NCBI GenBank assembly: GCA_965371445.1
Contig: CBDUYN010000197.1
Coordinates: forward strand, 1-18,442
DNA from: DASWIG01 sp965371445
Lineage (GTDB): Bacteria > Acidobacteriota > Thermoanaerobaculia > Multivoradales > J023
DNA: 18,442 nucleotides
Direction of reading: 5' to 3'
The notes beneath the pieces were generated by a model. The model was not told where the DNA came from. It saw nothing but the letters and a program-made list of their open reading frames with translations, and did not search any database. The position numbers and the translations under genes are program-made. Positions 1 through 5,787 of the stretch are shown one piece after another (positions within the stretch are counted from its first letter, which is position 1; every line of letters starts with the position of its first letter).

Positions 1-154
1 GTCAGAATCTTTTTCCATCGCCTCCCGCGAAGGTGCGACGAGGTCAGAATCTTTTTCCATCGCCTCCCGCGAAGGTGCGACGAGGTCAGAATCTTTTTCC
101 ATCGCCTCCCGCGAAGGTGCGACGAGGTCAGAATCTTTTCCCGTCGCCTCCCGA
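1..154. repeat. 42-bp tandem direct repeat array (3 perfect copies plus a diverged partial copy)
   Basis: Three identical 42-bp units lie head to tail at 1-42, 43-84 and 85-126, each beginning GTCAGAATCTTTTTCC. A fourth copy from 127 diverges in its second half and fades out near 154. There are no spacers, so this is not a CRISPR array. The unit is 14 codons long, so reading frames persist through every copy; five of the six frames are stop-free. The minus-strand frame repeats LVAPSREAMEKDSD. The array touches the window edge, so its true copy number and whether it lies inside a gene are unknown. Confidence 0.95.
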
Positions 155-409
155 TCCGGCCTCGACGGACGCTGTGCGGGGCGTAAGGCCTCCGGCTCCC
201 TTTTGAAGCCGCTCGTCGTGCCTCGAGATCGGTGCGGACGGCGAGGAAGACCTCGGGCGGAGGTGTGGGTTAGCCGGCCCTCCGGGGGCTGGCCTCGGCA
301 CCCACCACCACCGCCCGCACCGCGCCGTCGGCCGACGCCAGCATCTGACGCGCCACGGTTCGCGCGCAGCGATCCGGCACCTCCTAGCTAGCTAGTCTTT
401 GCCTAGTAG
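155..409. other. intergenic stretch with an extended hairpin and a CTAG-rich spot
   Basis: I see no convincing gene here; a 62-codon frame starting at 203 is proline/arginine-rich noise. An extended inverted repeat spans 265-305: GTGGGT (265-270) pairs with ACCCAC (300-305), and inside it GCCGGCCC (273-280) pairs with GGGCTGGC (286-293, one G-U) around the loop TCCGG. No T-tract follows, so calling it a terminator would be speculative. CTAG occurs at 384, 388, 392 and 402, the first three forming CTAGCTAGCTAG. Confidence 0.5.
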
Positions 410-544
410 CTTTACCAGGCAGACGGAGGAGGACCGATCAATGAACGAACGGTCGAGCTTACGGTTCCCCTGCTCTGTTACCGCCTTCGTCGCGCCGCCG
501 TCGTGGGATTCAACCCGGGCGTCGTCTACGTCTTCCAGCGGTAA
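410..544 (+). pseudogene. possible C-terminal remnant of a beta-rich protein
   Basis: The frame ending at the TAA at 542-544 is open from just after a TAG at 407-409. Its last part reads RTVELTVPLL, then AAVVGFNPGVVYVFQR and stop. The alternating hydrophobic pattern and aromatic C-terminus look like the last strands of an outer-membrane barrel or another beta-rich protein. No upstream part exists in frame, so it would be a 5'-deleted fragment. An overlapping frame (441-551, 36 codons, ATG preceded by GGAGGAGGA at 425-433) is an alternative reading, but its serine-rich product is unconvincing. Family not recognised. Confidence 0.25.
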
Positions 545-643
545 TTCATGAGAGCTTAGATGTTCACAGATCGAAAGACGGCCAGCAAAAGATTGACGGC
601 TTTACTAATCCTTGCGTTGGGCGAGCTATTCGACCGGTTGCCC

Positions 644-673
644 GGCCCTGTCAAGTACGGCCCTGTCAAGTAC
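644..673. repeat. perfect 15-bp tandem duplication
   Basis: GGCCCTGTCAAGTAC occurs twice back to back, at 644-658 and 659-673. Each copy contains TGTCAA, which appears a third time at 686-691, where it forms an inverted repeat with TTGACA at 696-701 (4-nt loop). This is the closest structured DNA upstream of the redox gene cluster. It may be an operator-like array or the trace of an insertion-sequence end; the sequence alone does not decide. Confidence 0.8.
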
Positions 674-695
674 CGGACACTCCACTGTCAACTCC

Positions 696-728
696 TTGAC
701 ATTCTCGCCGGCAGGGATCTTGGATAAT
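696..728 (+). promoter_or_regulatory. possible promoter upstream of the di-haem oxidoreductase gene
   Basis: A consensus -35 hexamer TTGACA lies at 696-701 and a near-consensus -10 hexamer GATAAT at 723-728. The spacing is 21 bp, longer than the usual 16-18, so activity is doubtful. TATAGA at 735-740 is another AT-rich candidate. The TTGACA is also the right arm of a TGTCAA/TTGACA inverted repeat, so a regulator could overlap the promoter. It is about 95-130 bp upstream of the GTG start at 824. Confidence 0.25.
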
Positions 729-823
729 CCCGGATATAGAGATTCACCCGCCCTTCAAGCCACGTTTCGCCGAAGCGGGACTTGAAGCGATTTGGCTCCT
801 AACGACACAGAAAGGAATTCGTC

Positions 824-2329
824 GTGACACGGAAGCTACTCCTCCTCCTCAGCATCCTGGCGCTCCTCGGGGCTCCGGCCTGGGCGCAGATCGCCGAAGA
901 AGGTCCGGCCCTCGACGATTTCGGCATGGACCAGAAAGAGCTGGAAGCCGCTCTGACCAAGGACTACTCAAGCTACATCGACTTCCTCCGCACCAGGGGT
1001 CTGGTGGTCTTCACCACCCCCTTCAACACCATGGACGGCCTGGGCGACGGGCCGTTCAATCCGCTGGAGGTCCCGCCGACGGTGCCCGGCCACCGGCCGA
1101 CGCTGCAGGGCAACGGCCTGTACTTGCGCATCAACGGCCTCGACGCGCAGAGCTGCAACGAGTGTCACTCGCTGTTGAGTCACAGCACCATCCCGCCGAC
1201 CCTCGGCATCGGCGGCGCCGGTACGGTCGCCCAGAGCGCCTTCCCGTTAGGGACGCTCCTCGACATCGCCGACACCTTCGACGACCGCATCAGCTACGTG
1301 CCGGGCCACGATCCCGACCTGCCCCTCGTCCGCGACGGGGTCGCCGACTACAACGGCCGCTTCATCAACGCGCCGTTCCTCTTCGGCGGCGGCGGCGTCG
1401 AGCTGATCGCCAAGGAGATGACCAAGAACCTCCAGGCGATCCTCTACAACGCGCGCCGCGGTAGCGCGGGCCAGGTGTGGTCCCTCTGGACGCACGGCGT
1501 CGACTTCGGCTACCTCATCTCCCTCGGCCATCACGACGTGGAGCTGCACCTCGACGGCATCGGCCTGCTCGACCCGGACCTTTCCGCGGAAGAGCAGCTC
1601 GTGGTCCGGCCCTTCGGGCGCAAGGGCGAGGCGTTCTCGATGCGCGACTTCGACCGTGGGGCGATGCAGTTCCACTTCGGCATGCAGCCGACCGAGGTCG
1701 TCGGCTTCAACGTCGACGAAGACCTCGACGGGGTCGTCAACGAGATTATCGACAGCGAGATGAGTGTGCTGCACATCTTCGACGTCACCAATCCGGCGCC
1801 CTTCATGGAGCCCCTCGACCCGGACAGCCAGATCGGTTACGACCTCTTCAAGGGCACGGTCGGCTGTAGCGGCTGCCACTACTCCGAGATCCGGACCGAA
1901 TACCGACGGGTGCCCCTGGCGTTCCCCGAGGACCCGATCGAACCCTGGAACAAGAACGTCTACGTCAGAATTCCCTTGAAGGAGTACGGCTTCGACCCGG
2001 ATCCCTTCGGGACGGGTCTGATCGTGCCGCTTTTTTCCGACCTGAAGCGCCACGACATGGGGCCCGGCCTGGCGGAGACCTGCGAGGGTTGTGCCGTTCT
2101 AAACGAGGAGTTCATCACCGCCCGGCTGTGGGGCATCGCCGACACGGCGCCCTACCTGCACGACGGCCGCGCCACGACGCTGCGCCAGGCGATCGAGGCG
2201 CACGACGGCGATGCCAGGCCGGCCCGGGACGCTTTCCTGAGCCTGTCGGCGATCGACCAGATCCGGCTGATCGAATTTCTCCGCCGGCTGCGGACTCCGC
2301 TCGAGCCAAACGAGGACATCTTGCCGTAG
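824..2329 (+). CDS. secreted di-haem oxidoreductase, putative peroxidase (DHOR family)
   Basis: A 501-residue exported c-type cytochrome. Residues 1-21 form a signal peptide with a likely cleavage after AWA. Two haem motifs are visible: CNECH (111-115) and CSGCH (348-352). The C-terminal half has hallmarks of the DHOR/DUF1111 family, related to MauG and bacterial cytochrome c peroxidases: DLKRHDMG (406-413) and YLHDGRA (444-450), followed by an LS..DQ..LIEFLRRL helix. The likely role is periplasmic peroxide reduction or haem-based oxidation; the substrate is unknown. Unusually, CEGCA (420-424) sits just after the HDMG motif: a CxxC pair without the haem-ligand histidine, probably a disulfide or metal site. 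The start is GTG with AAGGA at 812-816, spaced 7 nt. The gene is followed after 139 bp by a multihaem cytochrome, suggesting electron exchange between the two products. Family assignment is firm; physiological function is inferred. Confidence 0.88.
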   Translation: MTRKLLLLLSILALLGAPAWAQIAEEGPALDDFGMDQKELEAALTKDYSSYIDFLRTRGLVVFTTPFNTMDGLGDGPFNPLEVPPTVPGHRPTLQGNGLYLRINGLDAQSCNECHSLLSHSTIPPTLGIGGAGTVAQSAFPLGTLLDIADTFDDRISYVPGHDPDLPLVRDGVADYNGRFINAPFLFGGGGVELIAKEMTKNLQAILYNARRGSAGQVWSLWTHGVDFGYLISLGHHDVELHLDGIGLLDPDLSAEEQLVVRPFGRKGEAFSMRDFDRGAMQFHFGMQPTEVVGFNVDEDLDGVVNEIIDSEMSVLHIFDVTNPAPFMEPLDPDSQIGYDLFKGTVGCSGCHYSEIRTEYRRVPLAFPEDPIEPWNKNVYVRIPLKEYGFDPDPFGTGLIVPLFSDLKRHDMGPGLAETCEGCAVLNEEFITARLWGIADTAPYLHDGRATTLRQAIEAHDGDARPARDAFLSLSAIDQIRLIEFLRRLRTPLEPNEDILP

Positions 2330-2468
2330 AAATCGGTCTCATAAGAACCCCCTCGACGTCAGCAAGTCCGTCTGCCTAGTGTGGTGGCTCCGGCGCCTCC
2401 TGCCCGCGTTGACGGCCGGAGGCGTCGATTTGCCAGAACAGGAAGAAACACTCGGAAAGGAGTCCTGC

Positions 2469-5400
2469 ATGTTCAAGAAATACACCCTATCCCTGGTGGG
2501 CTGCGGTCTCGGCGTGCTGACGCTCGCCATCGCCTTCCAGGCCTACGCCCGACACCTGGAGCTCCCCGGCGCGATTCAGGAGGAACCTCCCTACAACGTC
2601 GCCGAGGCGGTGGTCTTCCCGCCGCCCTGGGAATCGAGCTGGGAAGGCACCAACAACCCGGGCAAGTGCTCGGGCTGCCACACCGGCATGTTCGACCAGT
2701 GGAACGGGTCGATGATGGCCAACGCGTGGCGCGACCCGATCTGGCGGTCGGCCTTCTTCCTCCTCGGCCGGGCGACCGCCACCGACGGCAACTGTGACAT
2801 CCCCGACCCGCCGGACGCCACCCCCCGCAACCTCATCAACCCCTTCGCCAACGGCGACTGCACCTCGACTTTCAACCTCGCCGGCACGACGACCCACACC
2901 ACCAGCGGCTCGGGGTCGCTGCTCGACGAGTTCTGCTCGGCCTGCCACATGCCGACCAACTACATCGACAACGTGGCGCCCGACGGCAGCGTCAACCCGG
3001 CCTATGATCCCACCTCGGCCGCCGGCACCCCCCATGCCTACGCCACCGTCAGCGCCAACTACACCAACACCGACGCCGGCAAGCGGGGGATCTTCTGCAA
3101 GGTCTGCCACTCGATGGTGGAGAGCCGCGAAACCCCCTATCACAACTACGTCAAGTCGGGCATCGACTACGTGCCGGCGGTGGGCACCGGGCCGCGCGAC
3201 TCCCTGGTGGGTATGGCGGAACAGGACCTGCTCAACGTCGCCGACCCTCTGAGCGAAAACCTCGGCTACGCCATCGGCGCCCGGGCCTACAAGCTCTCGC
3301 CCCACGCCATCGAGCGTCCCGAGCGCTTCGGCCCGCTGAGCTTCAACGACTACACCGGCATGGTCGACCCCTACATCAGCGAGGTCTTCCCCATCACCTT
3401 CAACTACGAGCAGGGGAGCTTCTCGCGTCACGACGGCTACTACAGCGTGTTCATGGAGCGCTCCGAGTGGTGCGGCATGTGCCACGACGTGACCAACCCG
3501 CTGCCGATCAAGAACCCCCTCGGTCACTGGGTCGGCGGCTTCCCCATCGAGCGCACCTACAGCGAGTACCGCAACAGCCGCTACGCCCAACGGCCGAACA
3601 ACCCCAACTACGATCCGAGCTACAAGCGCGACTGCCAGACCTGCCACATGCAGCAGCACTACGGCCAGCCGGGCACCGCCCAAACCCTCAACCCCGGCGG
3701 CGGCGCGGTGGCGCCGCTCCAGGGCAACCCCTGCGACCGCTGTGACACGGTGCAGGTCTTCTACACCCACCACTTCGTCGGCGGCAACGCCTACCTCACC
3801 CGCATGCTCGGAGCCACCACCTCCAGCAGCGGTGCGGTGCAGCCCTATCCGGAGCTGTCCAACTTCAGCTACTCCTCCGCCGACCCCGACAGCGACTACC
3901 ACCGCGCCTTCTTTGAGAACGTCACCGACAAGGGCCCGCGGACCCAGCACGAGCGCATGGCCTGGGACCGGCTGCGCAACGCCCTCGACGTGGGCGTCAC
4001 CGGCCCGGCGAGCGCCGCCGCGGGAACCACACAGCCGATCACCGTCACGGTGGACAACACGGGCTGCGGCCACAACTTCCCCACCGGCTTCCCCGAAGCG
4101 CGCAACGGCTGGGTGGCGGTGCGCGCCTGGGACATCGACACGGGCAACGAGTTGGAGATCTCCGACTCGGTGTGGAGCCGCACCTCCCTCGGGGTCGGCT
4201 ACCTGACCGCCGCCGACATCGCCGCCGACCCCAACTTCCCGGGCTGCAACTGGCACCAGCCGGCGGGAGCGCCGGATCCCTACTCCTACCAGTTCCGGGC
4301 CGTGGCCTCCCTCGGTGACGGCTGCCCGACCCTCGCCCTGCCCTACGCCAAGCCGCTCAACCTGCGGGTCGACGCCGTCACCGGCGTTCCGGTGGACGCC
4401 AACGGCGACCCCGTCGACGGCGCCAACCCCCAGCGTCTGCCCAAGTTCGACGACCTCGACGGCGACGGCGACCTTTACGACGACGCCTATCTGGTCGACT
4501 CGCGCCTGCGGCCGATGCCTCACGCCGGCGCCAGCTTGAGCCTCGACCGCTACTCGGTGGTCATCCCCGCCGGCACGGTCGGCCCGGTGGCGGTGACCGC
4601 CGTGGTCTACTACCAGTCGGTGGAGGCGGTGGTGTCGTTCGAGCTGCTGGGCAACCTGGCCGACACCGACACCGACCACATAATCGAGCCCTGCGTGCTC
4701 GGTGGCGCCTGCGACGGCCGCACGCCGACGACCGAGCCGGCGGTGGTAGAAGGCGCGCCGCCGGTGCCGGTGGAGGTGGCCAACTGGGTGATCGAGGTCG
4801 ATCCCGACCTCAACGCGCCCATGACGTTCTTCCAGTACCCGATGGACGGAGCCACTGACGCCTACGACGACGTGGTGGTGAAGATCGGCTTCTCCGAGCC
4901 GGTGGTCGGGATCGACGCGACCACCTTCACCTTGACCGACGACGGCGGCCTGACGGTGCCGGCGGACGTCGATCAGATCAGTGACGGCGTCTGGGCTCTC
5001 TTCCCCCACGACATCTTCCTGCCCAACGACACCTACACCGCCACCGTCGCGGCACCGATCTGCGACACCTTCGGCAACTGCCTGGCACAGGACGTAGTGT
5101 GGACCTTCACCACCAGCAGTGCCAACGGCACCGGCGACACCCAGGTGCCCCTCGGCTTCGGCATGATGGCAATGGCGTGCGGTGATGCGGTCTGCGATGC
5201 CGGTGCCGGGGAGGACCCGTGCACTTGCCCGCAGGATTGCGGGACTCCGCCAGCGACCGAGGTCCCGGGCTCGACCTGCTTCGACACGATCGACAACGAC
5301 TGCGACGGGAATATCGACTGCGACGACACCGACTGCTTCGACATCGATCCGCTGTGCTCGGCCGGTTGCGGCGACGGTGTCTGCGACACCGCCCCGGGAA

Positions 5401-5552
5401 GCGGCGAGGACTGCGTGAGCTGCCCGCAAGATTGCAACGGCGTGCAGGGTGGCAAGCCCGCCAACCGCTTCTGCTGTGGCGGCGGCGGGGGTGAAAACCC
5501 CATCGATTGCACCGACTCGCGTTGCTCGGAAGGCGGCTTCACGTGCATCTAG
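2469..5552 (+). CDS. exported multihaem cytochrome c with Ig-like domain and Cys-rich C-terminal tail
   Basis: 1027 residues. I chose the ATG at 2469 because GGAAAGGAG lies at 2454-2462 and a hydrophobic export signal follows directly; the frame extends upstream to 2379 but has no ribosome site there. Five canonical haem motifs occur in the N-terminal half: CSGCH (67), CSACH (156), CKVCH (210), CGMCH (335) and CQTCH (389). A sixth, CDRCD (422-426), has Asp in place of the ligand His. GCGHNFPTGFPEARNGW (around 533-549) resembles a segment seen after the haem region in multihaem cytochromes. Residues about 785-885 form a bacterial Ig-like (Big_5-type) domain. From residue 904 the tail holds 20 cysteines, with two CGD.VCD...GED...CPQDC units and a DNDCDGNIDC metal-binding-like motif. 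It is probably periplasmic or surface-exposed and carries electrons; its partners are likely the flanking gene products. Precise family not recognised. Confidence 0.85.
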   Translation: MFKKYTLSLVGCGLGVLTLAIAFQAYARHLELPGAIQEEPPYNVAEAVVFPPPWESSWEGTNNPGKCSGCHTGMFDQWNGSMMANAWRDPIWRSAFFLLGRATATDGNCDIPDPPDATPRNLINPFANGDCTSTFNLAGTTTHTTSGSGSLLDEFCSACHMPTNYIDNVAPDGSVNPAYDPTSAAGTPHAYATVSANYTNTDAGKRGIFCKVCHSMVESRETPYHNYVKSGIDYVPAVGTGPRDSLVGMAEQDLLNVADPLSENLGYAIGARAYKLSPHAIERPERFGPLSFNDYTGMVDPYISEVFPITFNYEQGSFSRHDGYYSVFMERSEWCGMCHDVTNPLPIKNPLGHWVGGFPIERTYSEYRNSRYAQRPNNPNYDPSYKRDCQTCHMQQHYGQPGTAQTLNPGGGAVAPLQGNPCDRCDTVQVFYTHHFVGGNAYLTRMLGATTSSSGAVQPYPELSNFSYSSADPDSDYHRAFFENVTDKGPRTQHERMAWDRLRNALDVGVTGPASAAAGTTQPITVTVDNTGCGHNFPTGFPEARNGWVAVRAWDIDTGNELEISDSVWSRTSLGVGYLTAADIAADPNFPGCNWHQPAGAPDPYSYQFRAVASLGDGCPTLALPYAKPLNLRVDAVTGVPVDANGDPVDGANPQRLPKFDDLDGDGDLYDDAYLVDSRLRPMPHAGASLSLDRYSVVIPAGTVGPVAVTAVVYYQSVEAVVSFELLGNLADTDTDHIIEPCVLGGACDGRTPTTEPAVVEGAPPVPVEVANWVIEVDPDLNAPMTFFQYPMDGATDAYDDVVVKIGFSEPVVGIDATTFTLTDDGGLTVPADVDQISDGVWALFPHDIFLPNDTYTATVAAPICDTFGNCLAQDVVWTFTTSSANGTGDTQVPLGFGMMAMACGDAVCDAGAGEDPCTCPQDCGTPPATEVPGSTCFDTIDNDCDGNIDCDDTDCFDIDPLCSAGCGDGVCDTAPGSGEDCVSCPQDCNGVQGGKPANRFCCGGGGGENPIDCTDSRCSEGGFTCI

Positions 5553-5592
5553 TTCTAGTCTGCATGTGACTCCGGTCACAGGAAGCCCTCGA

Positions 5593-5622
5593 GGGCGGGG
5601 CCGGCGCGAGCCGACCCCGCTC
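5593..5622 (+). terminator. putative terminator hairpin after the multihaem cytochrome gene
   Basis: GCGGGGCCGG (5595-5604) pairs with CCGACCCCGC (5611-5620) around the 6-nt loop CGCGAG, with one C-A mismatch. The stem extends by a G-U and a G-C pair to 5593/5622. It lies 40 bp after the stop codon. The following DNA (CCATCTAACTTTGTC) is only weakly T-rich, so this is a weak intrinsic terminator or an RNA-stabilising stem. It suggests the beta-propeller gene downstream may have its own promoter. Confidence 0.4.
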
Positions 5623-5787
5623 CATCTAACTTTGTCGAGCCAGCTCAAGACCGGCAACAACGGATGCCGAGAGCCGCGGCTCGAAGTCCTTGCCCGCGCG
5701 CCGATGGCGGCGTGCGGGTGTTCTCTTGACAGGTTGGCCGAATCCGACGAATCTGCCAATCCCGACACTGGAAAAGAGCCCCCGACC

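Noticed and set aside
1..154. CRISPR array
   Set aside because: The repeats are directly adjacent with no variable spacers.
203..391. 62-codon frame
   Set aside because: Pro/Arg-rich, no ribosome site, no recognisable pattern.
2379..2468. Upstream start for the multihaem cytochrome
   Set aside because: No ribosome site there, and it would place 30 residues before the export signal; the ATG at 2469 has GGAAAGGAG.
5449..5787. Upstream start for the propeller protein
   Set aside because: It would overlap the cytochrome gene and bury the signal peptide; the ATG at 5788 directly precedes the signal.
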